A stretch of DNA of 7,528 bases from Spirochaetaceae bacterium (GTDB lineage Bacteria > Spirochaetota > Spirochaetia > Treponematales > Breznakiellaceae): assembly GCA_031267475.1 (NCBI GenBank), contig JAIRZA010000058.1, positions 1 through 7,528 on the forward strand, read 5' to 3'. Positions 1-6,477 of the stretch are shown here, in pieces. The translations under genes were made by a program, and so were the position numbers. The notes below the pieces were generated by a model. It was not told the DNA's origin, ran no database searches, and saw only the letters and a list, made by a program, of their open reading frames with translations. The first letter of the stretch is position 1. Every line of letters starts with the position of its first letter.

Positions 1-1949
1 GACTGCAAATCCGTAGTCAATTCCTGCGTTGAATTTTTTATCAAAGAATGTGACTGAATAATCCCATTAAAACTATCTCCAACATTACTCGCCCCTTCAA
101 CCACACGCCCCATAACATCGTCCATTTTATTCAAAAAATCCATCGAAGCGTTTATCTGCTTAACAATATTTTTTATATTCAATGAAATATTATTCGCATT
201 ATCCGACGTAGTAGCGGCAAGAGAACGAATTTCACTAGCAACAACAGAAAAACCCTTACCCGATTCGCCGGCGTGAGCCGCTTCTATAGCCGCATTCATA
301 GCCAGTAAATTAGTGCTTGCCGCGACATCTTCTATCACGTCAGCCACACCATCAATCTCCTGCGTAGTATTTTCAAGCGCGGTAAACGCCGACAGCAAAG
401 CCTGCATATCTTTTTTCGCGCGCTCTGTCGACTTGCCAAGATGTTCCAGAACCTCGCGTTTCTGCTCCGCCTCCACACTCACCGTCTGAATTTGCTTTAT
501 CAAATCAGACATTTTATTACTTGATCTATCAATAACCTCGCCTTGCGCTATCGTCGCGTCTATATACTTAGAAACTTTTTCCTGCATTGAAACAAGCGTT
601 TCTTTTGAATTTTCAATCTGAAACACCAAATGATTCGCCATATCAATAGCCGCGGATCTGATTTTTTCATCCTCCGAGAGCTTTTCCATCAAATAATAAA
701 AACAATGCTCTTTTTTATTAAGCCCATTGAAAATCATCTCCGCCATGAAACGACAATTTCCGTAGCCGCAAGCCGGACAATTCAACATATCTTCCGGCCT
801 ATCCTTTTTCATAGACGAAAAAACCGCCTTCAATTCCTCTTCGCTGGGTATCTTTATCCGCTTTTTATATTCGCTGGACGCTTCATATTTTCGCGCGTAA
901 ATATCGCCACGCCAGTATTTTTTCAAGGCCCGTTTCAGAGCGCCGCCCAAAAAAGATTTTTTGTTCTGTTCAATTTGCCGCGCCCCGCGCTTTATTATAC
1001 GCGCTTCTAAACGATCAAGCGGTTCGCTATAATTTCCGGTACCCGGCCCGCCGTCACAACCCGACTCGCAACTCAGACAATCAACAATGAACGGCGCGGA
1101 ATTCTCTTTAAGCATCTCCGGCAATTCGTCAAGATATTTGTAAACAATATCCGCCCCCTCAATCTTGCGTATATGCGGAACAAGGTTAGGATCTTCACGC
1201 GCCACAGTATCGCGCAGACCGCCCGGCATAGAAAATAGTACCGCGCGTTCCGCCTGCGGCCCGTCATACGGCGTTGCCGGAAAACTAGAAATTCGTATAC
1301 GCCCCGCCGCAAGCCTATCTTTCAGACGCAGCATCGTAACATTGTAGTCTATTACTCCCGTTCTAACGAACTCTCTTTTTTTTGCCGCGCACGGTGAAAT
1401 CGCGGCAATTTTATAATCACGATATTTTGGAAAAAATTTTTTAATCATGATCGCCGTATGCAGCATCGGACTTTGCGCCGGAGCCAAAAATTTAAGCAAT
1501 TCAGGACAAAAAATTTCGCAATACGTTACAATCGCCGCGCACGGCTGCGCGACAATAAGACGCGGTTTATTCTGGTTTACATGATTAAGATAAGATTTTA
1601 CAGTAAGTTCAGCGCCAAAAGACACATCAAAAACGGCTTTTACACCCGCCGACTTTAGGTAGCCATTAAGCCGCGCAATATCATCAAAAACCGCCGCGGC
1701 AGCCGGCGCGACAATAGCCACGATATTCGTTCCCGCCGTCAAATCCGCAAAAAATTGTTCCGTATCATCAGTATAGGCGCGCGCGCCTTGCTGACAAGCT
1801 GGAATACAGCGCCCGCAGCCAATACAAAGTTTATCAACCGTCGTAACCTTATCTTCGGAAGCATCAATACAAACTTTTACGGGACATACTGAAATACATG
1901 AATGACAGCCATTGCATTTATTTTTATCAACCGTTATTAAATCTTGCAT
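1..1949 (-). CDS. Sensory [FeFe]-hydrogenase-like / methyl-accepting chemotaxis fusion protein (partial, C-terminus off window)
   Basis: Reading from ATG at 1949, about 649 residues are visible with no stop, so the 3' end lies beyond the left edge. Seen in order: two [4Fe-4S] ferredoxin motifs (Cys12, 15, 18, 22 and Cys42, 45, 48, 52); an [FeFe]-hydrogenase large-subunit C-terminal domain with the three H-cluster loops QPCAA (Cys137), SPCAAKKRE (Cys187) and LSCESGCDGGPGT (Cys294, Cys298); a short Fe-S domain CPACGYGNC with Cys391, 394, 399 and 416 (PF04060 type); then a long helical region ending in the MCP hairpin tip around residues 545-575 (TNLLAMNAAIEAAHAGESG). There is no membrane segment, HAMP or PAS, so the protein should be a cytoplasmic receptor. 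All four H-cluster cysteines are kept, but the catalytic TSCCP loop is reduced to one Cys, which fits sensory rather than catalytic hydrogenases. A GAGGG Shine-Dalgarno lies 5 nt before the start. Inferred role: hydrogen or redox sensing coupled to CheA/CheW. Confidence 0.9.
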   Translation of the reverse strand, partial: MQDLITVDKNKCNGCHSCISVCPVKVCIDASEDKVTTVDKLCIGCGRCIPACQQGARAYTDDTEQFFADLTAGTNIVAIVAPAAAAVFDDIARLNGYLKSAGVKAVFDVSFGAELTVKSYLNHVNQNKPRLIVAQPCAAIVTYCEIFCPELLKFLAPAQSPMLHTAIMIKKFFPKYRDYKIAAISPCAAKKREFVRTGVIDYNVTMLRLKDRLAAGRIRISSFPATPYDGPQAERAVLFSMPGGLRDTVAREDPNLVPHIRKIEGADIVYKYLDELPEMLKENSAPFIVDCLSCESGCDGGPGTGNYSEPLDRLEARIIKRGARQIEQNKKSFLGGALKRALKKYWRGDIYARKYEASSEYKKRIKIPSEEELKAVFSSMKKDRPEDMLNCPACGYGNCRFMAEMIFNGLNKKEHCFYYLMEKLSEDEKIRSAAIDMANHLVFQIENSKETLVSMQEKVSKYIDATIAQGEVIDRSSNKMSDLIKQIQTVSVEAEQKREVLEHLGKSTERAKKDMQALLSAFTALENTTQEIDGVADVIEDVAASTNLLAMNAAIEAAHAGESGKGFSVVASEIRSLAATTSDNANNISLNIKNIVKQINASMDFLNKMDDVMGRVVEGASNVGDSFNGIIQSHSLIKNSTQELTTDLQ

Positions 1950-1968
1950 AAATCCCTCTAATATCAAT

Positions 1969-1981
1969 ATACTGCCAGTAT
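1969..1981. promoter_or_regulatory. Palindrome in the divergent intergenic region (possible operator)
   Basis: ATACTG-C-CAGTAT is a perfect 6-bp inverted repeat around one central base, located 20 bp upstream of the hydrogenase-MCP start and just before the annotated SDR-like start. Its position between two divergent genes suits a regulator site. No convincing -35/-10 pair could be assigned on either strand, so the role is a guess. Confidence 0.3.
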
Positions 1982-1987
1982 TGTTGC

Positions 1988-2797
1988 ATGAATAGACATT
2001 TATCCCCAACAATTTCACTTTTAACGCTATATATGTATTTTAGACCAAAATTCAGGGGACGTTTTTCCACATTTAGTGTGGTAACTGTAAAATCGCTAGT
2101 AACAACTCATCACGCTCTGGCGGAAGCCTTCATAACAAGATATACTATTCCGGTGAACGATGCCCTATTGATTGCCGGTACAGGTAAAGAATTGATAACC
2201 GCTCTTGCGGACGAGGGCGGAAAACGCGGCGCGAAAACAGCAATTTCCCTGATTCCAAGCCAGAACGGACACAACCGCCTTGCGGAAGGACTAAACGCGC
2301 TCGACTGGAATCCGGGCAGTCCTATTTCAGCTTACAATCTGGTTTTATCCGCGGAAAACAGAATTGGCGCGTTAAACGGCGGAATTATCGTGTGCGCCGC
2401 GCCCGATAATGCGGATGCCGCCGATTTTTCTCCCGCCGGGATAGATTTCATAGTCAATAACCATATTAAATCATATATGTTTCTGGCGCATGAACTTACA
2501 CGCCGGTTCCGCGCGGGTCAAAGCGGCGCTCTTGCCTTAGTATTGCTGGAAGAAGCGTCTTCTGGGCTTTTGACCGGGCCGGTTTTTAGCACATTCAAAA
2601 GTTTTACTAGCAACCTGCTGGAAGATTTAAACACAGAATACTTCCGGGCGGCGGCTTTTTCCTGCGAAGAAAAGAACTCTATACCTATGAGTGAATTTGC
2701 CGCCTACATTTTCAAGACATTGTACGAGGCTAAAAAGCTAGACGGCGGCAGATGGTTCAAATTTACAAAATTAAAACATAACCTAAAACTAACATAA
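1988..2797 (+). CDS. Degenerate short-chain dehydrogenase/reductase-like protein
   Basis: The 269-residue frame matches the classical SDR fold from about residue 57 onward. The beta1 strand and loop DALLIAGTGKELI (58-70) stand where TGxxxGIG should be, but only the first glycines remain. VNNHIKSYMFLAHEL (157-170) matches the helix carrying the conserved Asn, ASSG (190-193) fits the catalytic Ser strand, and FSTFK (200-204) occupies the YxxxK position with Phe in place of Tyr. Loss of that Tyr and of the nucleotide-binding glycines argues for a pseudo-enzyme or a protein with a new role; this is inference. The start is uncertain: ATG 1988 has no Shine-Dalgarno and gives about 55 residues of unfamiliar N-terminus; in-frame alternatives are ATG 2033, GTG 2078 and GTG 2153, the last being closest to a normal SDR N-terminus. 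The gene is divergent from the hydrogenase-MCP gene, and its TAA overlaps the stop of the convergent pseudouridine synthase gene. Confidence 0.7.
   Translation: MNRHLSPTISLLTLYMYFRPKFRGRFSTFSVVTVKSLVTTHHALAEAFITRYTIPVNDALLIAGTGKELITALADEGGKRGAKTAISLIPSQNGHNRLAEGLNALDWNPGSPISAYNLVLSAENRIGALNGGIIVCAAPDNADAADFSPAGIDFIVNNHIKSYMFLAHELTRRFRAGQSGALALVLLEEASSGLLTGPVFSTFKSFTSNLLEDLNTEYFRAAAFSCEEKNSIPMSEFAAYIFKTLYEAKKLDGGRWFKFTKLKHNLKLT
2067..2081. repeat. Short inverted repeat CCACA-TTTAG-TGTGG
   Basis: Perfect 5-bp arms flank a 5-base loop in the doubtful N-terminal part of the SDR-like frame, spanning the alternative GTG start at 2078. If translation really starts downstream, this would be a leader hairpin or operator; otherwise it is a chance repeat inside coding sequence. 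Confidence 0.25.
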
Positions 2798-3727
2798 GTC
2801 CGAATCGAGTAAGCCGCGCGAATCGAAACCGAGCTCAGAAAGTTTTTGCGCAAAGGCGGACGGGACAGGCGCGTATATTGAAAGGGGAAACGGGCTGTCC
2901 TTAGGAAACATAAGACTGTATGCGTGTAAAAAGAAAGGAGGATGATTTTTGCCGCCATACTTCCGGTCCCCGTAAAGCGGAAAACCACGCGCCGCCGCTT
3001 GCGCCCGTATTTGGTGGGTTCTTCCAGTCTTGATTTCAATTTTGGCAAGAGTAAAACCGCCGCAAAGTTCAAGCGGCGCGGCGTGAGTCTCCGCATACTT
3101 GCCGCCGTCAATTTGCGCGCTCGTCGCGGATTGTGTTTTTCGCAGCGTATTGGAGTAAAACAGATTGTCCTGCCAAACCTGCTCTCCGCGCAGGCTGCCT
3201 TCAAGCAACGCGATATATGTCTTTTGCAACAGCGATTCCCGCATCAAGGCGCTGAAAAGTTGAGCGCCTGCAAGAGAACAGCCAAAAACAAGAACGCCGC
3301 TTGCCCAGCGATCTAAGCGATGAAGCGGCCCGGGCGTAAATGACAATGAGGGCGCTGTCTTACCCTCCAAATAGGCGCGCGCCATCGCGCCCAGTTCCTC
3401 CTGCACCCGCATTCCGCAAGGTTTATCAATCGCCAATATTCCGCCGCCTTCATATAACACGTTTATTTTATTTTTAGCTGGTACCGGCTTATCCAAACGC
3501 CGCGAAAAATCCGAACGCGCCCGCGTGTCCACCCCGCGTACCTCGATAAGCTGCCCGTCCCGCACACGCTTCCCTTGTTCAGCGCGTTTGCCGTCAATCA
3601 AAACCCTGCCTTTTCGTAACAGTCTGTGAATGGCTGAAACCGGCAAATCCGCGCAAAAGCGCCTCAAAATCCTGTCAATCCGCCGCCCGTCATCGTTTAG
3701 ACCGGCTTTCAAGCGCATAATATTCAT
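2789..3727 (-). CDS. RluA-family pseudouridine synthase with N-terminal S4 domain
   Basis: Isomerises specific uridines to pseudouridine in RNA, probably 23S rRNA as for RluC/RluD. With start ATG 3727 the protein is 312 residues, close to E. coli RluC and RluD. An S4 RNA-binding domain covers about residues 16-65 (RRIDRILRRF to RDGQLIEV). The catalytic domain follows, with LAIDKPCGM, the catalytic motif PLHRLDRWASG (Asp139), and the late family motif KTGRTHQIRAQ before GFPLYGDRKYGG. The usual DTSG after HRLDR is WASG here. The frame extends upstream to a TTG at 3760, but that would overlap crcB and has no support; ATG 3727 is preceded by GAGGG (13 nt spacing, long), and ATG 3718 is a further candidate. 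The gene begins 16 bp after the crcB stop, so the two are likely co-transcribed. Which RNA site it modifies cannot be told from sequence alone. Confidence 0.92.
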   Translation of the reverse strand: MNIMRLKAGLNDDGRRIDRILRRFCADLPVSAIHRLLRKGRVLIDGKRAEQGKRVRDGQLIEVRGVDTRARSDFSRRLDKPVPAKNKINVLYEGGGILAIDKPCGMRVQEELGAMARAYLEGKTAPSLSFTPGPLHRLDRWASGVLVFGCSLAGAQLFSALMRESLLQKTYIALLEGSLRGEQVWQDNLFYSNTLRKTQSATSAQIDGGKYAETHAAPLELCGGFTLAKIEIKTGRTHQIRAQAAARGFPLYGDRKYGGKNHPPFFLHAYSLMFPKDSPFPLSIYAPVPSAFAQKLSELGFDSRGLLDSDLC

Positions 3728-3743
3728 AGCGTTCTTGCATCCC

Positions 3744-4112
3744 TCAAAAATTTTTGCCAAATTTCATTCCTATCAAGGTGAATATCAAACAAACAGCATT
3801 ACTTAAAACCACATTGATTATTGCCAGCTTCGTGTTTCCATCAACAAAATATCGAACGGTTTCTAAGGAGTAAGTTGAAAATGTAGTGTATGCGCCCAAA
3901 AATCCTGTGGTCAAAAATAAGCGGAATTCGGCGGGGATTCTGTGTTTTTCGAATATCGAAAATAGGATGCCTATTAAAAACGAACCTATTATGTTTACTA
4001 CTAATGTTCCGGCGGGAAACGGAGTTTTAACCAGCCTGCTTATGAAAGAAATACTTACATAACGCGCTAAAGCGCCTAGCCCGCCGCCCAGTACGATATA
4101 AAAATAGTCCAC
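3744..4112 (-). CDS. crcB: Fluoride ion channel CrcB/Fluc
   Basis: A small inner-membrane protein of 122 residues, the usual size, that as a dual-topology dimer exports fluoride from the cytoplasm. Family signatures are visible: GGGLGALARY (residues 9-18, Arg17), AGTLVVNIIGSFLIG (34-48, Asn40), and GAYTTFSTYS (73-82), which supplies the central sodium site and the pore aromatic pair. In most members the second pore aromatic is Phe; here it is Tyr81. Four hydrophobic segments span about 3-25, 35-55, 65-87 and 95-117. The start codon is GTG (4110-4112), preceded by a weak AGG-containing site overlapping it. No fluoride (crcB) riboswitch consensus was recognised in the 96-bp leader, which instead carries a repeated ACCGGAC box and a 14-base G tract. 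The gene lies between metQ and the pseudouridine synthase gene. Confidence 0.94.
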   Translation of the reverse strand: MDYFYIVLGGGLGALARYVSISFISRLVKTPFPAGTLVVNIIGSFLIGILFSIFEKHRIPAEFRLFLTTGFLGAYTTFSTYSLETVRYFVDGNTKLAIINVVLSNAVCLIFTLIGMKFGKNF

Positions 4113-4120
4113 CTGTTTTT

Positions 4121-4149
4121 ACCGGACAGACCCCGTTCCGTAACCGGAC
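4121..4149. repeat. Direct repeat ACCGGAC x2 upstream of crcB
   Basis: ACCGGAC occurs at 4121-4127 and 4143-4149, with starts 22 bp apart, about two turns of the helix, just upstream of the crcB GTG start. The spacing would let a regulator bind both copies on the same face. No known regulator box is recognised. Confidence 0.35.
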
Positions 4150-4187
4150 GATCCCGCCCCGCAAAATGAAGCACAACTGATAAGCGC

Positions 4188-4201
4188 GGGGGGGGGGGGG
4201 G
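4188..4201. repeat. Homopolymeric tract of 14 G (poly-C in the crcB/metQ sense)
   Basis: Fourteen consecutive G residues lie between the metQ stop (4209-4211) and crcB, 75 bp upstream of the crcB start. Such tracts change length by slipped-strand mispairing. In Treponema pallidum poly-G tracts upstream of genes are known to alter expression. In the sense of the genes, CCCCGC at the tract's end can pair with GCGGGG (complement of 4157-4162) across a 23-base loop, so tract length could also affect an RNA hairpin between metQ and crcB. Confidence 0.9.
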
Positions 4202-4208
4202 TAACTGT

Positions 4209-5012
4209 TTAGAAAACCGATATAACGCTGCCGTCAGACCATGTATTGCTGATGAAATCAGCAATTTCAGCGGAAGTAAGCGCCTCCTGCAAAGCAATGA
4301 TACGCTTATCATTCTCCATGCCTTTTCGCACAACAACAACATTTACATACGGCGAATCCGCATCCTCAATGATAATAGAATCATCTATCGGGTTAAGACC
4401 AGCGTCAAGCGCATAATTCCCATTTATACACGCCGCGTCAACATCATCTAAACTGCGCGGAAGCTGAGCGGCTTCAAGAGCGCGGAATTTCAAATTCTTG
4501 GGGTTGGCGATTATATCAAGCTCTGTCGCCTCAAGACCCGCGTTAGAATTCAACGCAATAAGCCCGTTATCCGCAAGTAAAAGCAACGCTCTGCCGCCAT
4601 TGCTCGGATCATTCGGAATCGCCACAGTCGCGCCGCTTGGAATTGCCTCGAGCGTATCGTACTTATTGGAATAAAGTCCAAATGGCTCAATGTGCACACC
4701 AAAAGCGCTTACAAGTTTTGTCGTCCACTCATCATTTGATTCTAAGTATGGGAGATGCTGAAAGAAATTAGCGTCAATATCGCCCGCGATTAGCGCTAAA
4801 TTTGGCGTTACATAATCTGTAAATTCAATTATCTGTAGATCAATGCCTTTAGCGGCGAGATCGTCAATGATTTCCGCCAGCATTTCCGCGTGCGGCACCG
4901 GCGTTGCGCCAACTTTAAGCGTTGTTCCAGCCTTCTTGCCACCAGCCATAACAGGGAACGCGACGGCAAATATCAAGGCCAACGCCGCTAATGTTACAGT
5001 AAACTTTTTCAT
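4209..5012 (-). CDS. metQ: Methionine-type ABC transporter substrate-binding protein (MetQ/NlpA family)
   Basis: Periplasmic binding protein that delivers methionine to MetNI. The 267-residue product carries family signatures: VGATPVPHAEML (34-45), FTDYVTPNLAL (64-74), IDANFFQHLPYL (79-90), VAIPNDPSNGGRAL (130-143) and CINGNYALDAGLNP (195-208), which line the ligand cleft. An N-terminal signal peptide (MKKF, a hydrophobic run, then FPVMA) probably ends after Ala23. Members of this family are normally lipoproteins, but no Cys follows the signal: the only Cys is Cys195. The protein may therefore be released by signal peptidase I or stay anchored by its signal. The start was chosen from AGGAGG at 5020-5025, 7 nt before ATG 5012; ATG 5015 (4 nt) is equally in frame. 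The gene follows metI by about 84 bp and is presumably in the same operon. Confidence 0.93.
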   Translation of the reverse strand: MKKFTVTLAALALIFAVAFPVMAGGKKAGTTLKVGATPVPHAEMLAEIIDDLAAKGIDLQIIEFTDYVTPNLALIAGDIDANFFQHLPYLESNDEWTTKLVSAFGVHIEPFGLYSNKYDTLEAIPSGATVAIPNDPSNGGRALLLLADNGLIALNSNAGLEATELDIIANPKNLKFRALEAAQLPRSLDDVDAACINGNYALDAGLNPIDDSIIIEDADSPYVNVVVVRKGMENDKRIIALQEALTSAEIADFISNTWSDGSVISVF

Positions 5013-5019
5013 CATAATT

Positions 5020-5025
5020 CCTCCT
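5020..5025 (-). promoter_or_regulatory. Strong Shine-Dalgarno of metQ
   Basis: A perfect AGGAGG precedes two adjacent ATG codons (5015 and 5012) and rules out the upstream in-frame start at 5057. It is the strongest ribosome site in the window, in keeping with the higher demand for the binding protein than for MetN and MetI. Confidence 0.85.
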
Positions 5026-5096
5026 AAAGAATTATAAAATTTATTTTTAGCCTTCATACGACGGCCAAACTTCTAAAATCATTCAAAACGCCAGAA

Positions 5097-5750
5097 TCAA
5101 CGCTTTGAAAGCAGTCTCCTGCTAAGAATTGTGCCGGCTGCTTGAAACATCTCCACAAGCACTAGAATCACTATCACGGCGGCAATCGTTATATCCATGC
5201 GAAAACGGTAATAGCCGTAGCGTATTGCCATATCGCCAAGCCCTTCGCCGCCGATTGCGCCCGCCATGGCCGAATAGCCTATCACTGTGATTATTGTAAG
5301 CGCAAGCCCCGACACTAAGGCCGGCAAGGCTTCCGGCACCAGAACTTTTAGTATTATTTGAGTAGCGCTCGATCCCATGGCGCTAGCCGCTGTCAGCACA
5401 CCGCTGTCAACCTCTTGCAAGGCGGTCTCTGTAATACGCGCCACAAACGGAGCCGCCGCTATCGCGAGCGGTATGATAACCGCCGTGGGTCCTATGCTTG
5501 TCCCTATGATAAAGCGGGAAAGCGGCATGACAAGAACCATGAGTATTATAAACGGCACGGAGCGCAACAGATTCACTAAGCGCGAAAGTACATTGTACAG
5601 TAAACTTCGCGGTTTGAGTCCGGCGGGCGACGCGCAATACAACACAATGCCAAGCGGAAAGCCTAGTATACACGCAAACAAAGTAGAGACGAGTGTCATA
5701 TATAGGGTTTGCACGGTGCATTTTGGAAGCAGCGTGATAATATCATGCAT
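5097..5750 (-). CDS. metI: Methionine-type ABC transporter permease MetI
   Basis: Inner-membrane subunit of the importer; two copies form the translocation path and dock on MetN. At 217 residues it has the usual length of MetI. Five hydrophobic segments are visible at about 15-38, 55-80, 86-108, 143-170 and 185-208. The cytoplasmic coupling (EAA-type) loop reads TAASAMGSSATQIILKVLVP at about 120-139, with the conserved Gly and the closing Pro. Other family features are LRSVPFIILMV near residue 62 and GYSAMAGAIGGEGLGD near 158. The ATG at 5750 lies 6 bp after the metN stop with only a weak GGA upstream, which suggests translational coupling to metN. Confidence 0.94.
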   Translation of the reverse strand: MHDIITLLPKCTVQTLYMTLVSTLFACILGFPLGIVLYCASPAGLKPRSLLYNVLSRLVNLLRSVPFIILMVLVMPLSRFIIGTSIGPTAVIIPLAIAAAPFVARITETALQEVDSGVLTAASAMGSSATQIILKVLVPEALPALVSGLALTIITVIGYSAMAGAIGGEGLGDMAIRYGYYRFRMDITIAAVIVILVLVEMFQAAGTILSRRLLSKR

Positions 5751-5756
5751 TAAATT

Positions 5757-6476
5757 TTATCCAACAACTAAATTTTTCGCCGCATCCGTTTTTGGGCTGT
5801 TAAAGACAGATTCAACAGAACCGCTTTCAACAACGCGCCCGCAGTCCATTACCGCGACTTGGCGGCAGACGGCGCGAATGACTTCCATCTGGTGAGTAAC
5901 TAGTATCACCGTTATTTGCAATTTTTCTTGTATATCACGAATCAGAGCAAGTATGGAGCGCGTTGTCTGCGGGTCAAGGGCGCTTGTCGCCTCGTCGCAG
6001 AATAGTACGCGGGGATTAACAGCAAGAGCGCGAGCTATCGCCACACGCTGTTTTTGCCCTCCGGACAATTCTCTAAGCCGGGACTTGCTCTTGTCAGTTA
6101 TCTGCACAAGATAAAGCAATTCTTCTACACGCGCGCGTATCTCTTTTTTACTAAGACCAGCTATTTCAAGAGGGTATGCAATGTTTCCACTCACATTGCG
6201 TGATGAAAAAAGATTGAAATTCTGAAAAATCATTCCCATTTGCCGTCGTTTTAGCAATAACTCTTTCCCTTTAAGCGTATCAACTCGTTCAGCGCCGTAG
6301 TATAGTTCTCCGCTTCCGGGCGGTTCCAAAAGGCTCATTATACGCAACAGCGTGGATTTACCCGCGCCGCTTTTTCCTATAATGCCAAAAATACAGTCGT
6401 CATTGATTGTAAGATCGACATTGTCAACCGCAGTCAAGCCCGCGTACTGTTTTGACACGTGCCAGAGCCTAATCAT
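5757..6476 (-). CDS. metN: Methionine-type ABC transporter ATP-binding protein, lacking NIL domain
   Basis: ATPase subunit energising methionine import. With start ATG 6476 (MIRLWHVSKQY, matching the family N-terminus) it has 239 residues. Walker A GKSGAGKST is at 34-42, the Q-loop Gln is residue 85 (IFQNFNLF), the signature LSGGQ is at 137-141, Walker B ends in Asp161-Glu162 (VLFCDEA), and the H-loop His is residue 195 (VTHQM). All catalytic residues are present. E. coli MetN is about 343 residues and ends in a NIL/ACT domain that binds methionine and shuts the transporter; this protein stops right after the nucleotide-binding domain. The frame continues upstream to ATG 6536, but those 20 residues resemble no MetN N-terminus and lie over a potential leader hairpin. 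GAGG sits 12 nt before ATG 6476, so the start is not firmly fixed. First gene of the metNIQ operon. Confidence 0.92.
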   Translation of the reverse strand: MIRLWHVSKQYAGLTAVDNVDLTINDDCIFGIIGKSGAGKSTLLRIMSLLEPPGSGELYYGAERVDTLKGKELLLKRRQMGMIFQNFNLFSSRNVSGNIAYPLEIAGLSKKEIRARVEELLYLVQITDKSKSRLRELSGGQKQRVAIARALAVNPRVLFCDEATSALDPQTTRSILALIRDIQEKLQITVILVTHQMEVIRAVCRQVAVMDCGRVVESGSVESVFNSPKTDAAKNLVVG

Positions 6477-6477
6477 A

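Noticed and set aside
630..1010. Plus-strand open frame of 126 codons
   Set aside because: It lies opposite the Fe-S and linker region of the hydrogenase-MCP gene, has no recognisable motif and its composition is that of an antisense shadow.
2704..3204. Minus-strand open frame of 166 codons overlapping the pseudouridine synthase end
   Set aside because: Alternative frame of the same strand, without motifs, covering part of two better supported genes.
2942..3316. Plus-strand open frame inside the pseudouridine synthase gene
   Set aside because: Arg- and Lys-rich shadow of a well supported minus-strand gene; although AAAGGAGG precedes its ATG, no family resemblance is seen.
3728..3760. TTG start at 3760 for the pseudouridine synthase
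   Set aside because: It overlaps crcB, adds residues outside the family pattern, and an ATG lies at 3727.
5031..5036. TATAAT before metQ as an internal promoter
   Set aside because: It would start transcription inside the Shine-Dalgarno, and no -35 box is found at usual spacing.
5377..5895. Plus-strand open frame of 172 codons
   Set aside because: Antisense to metI and the end of metN, both of which have clear family motifs.
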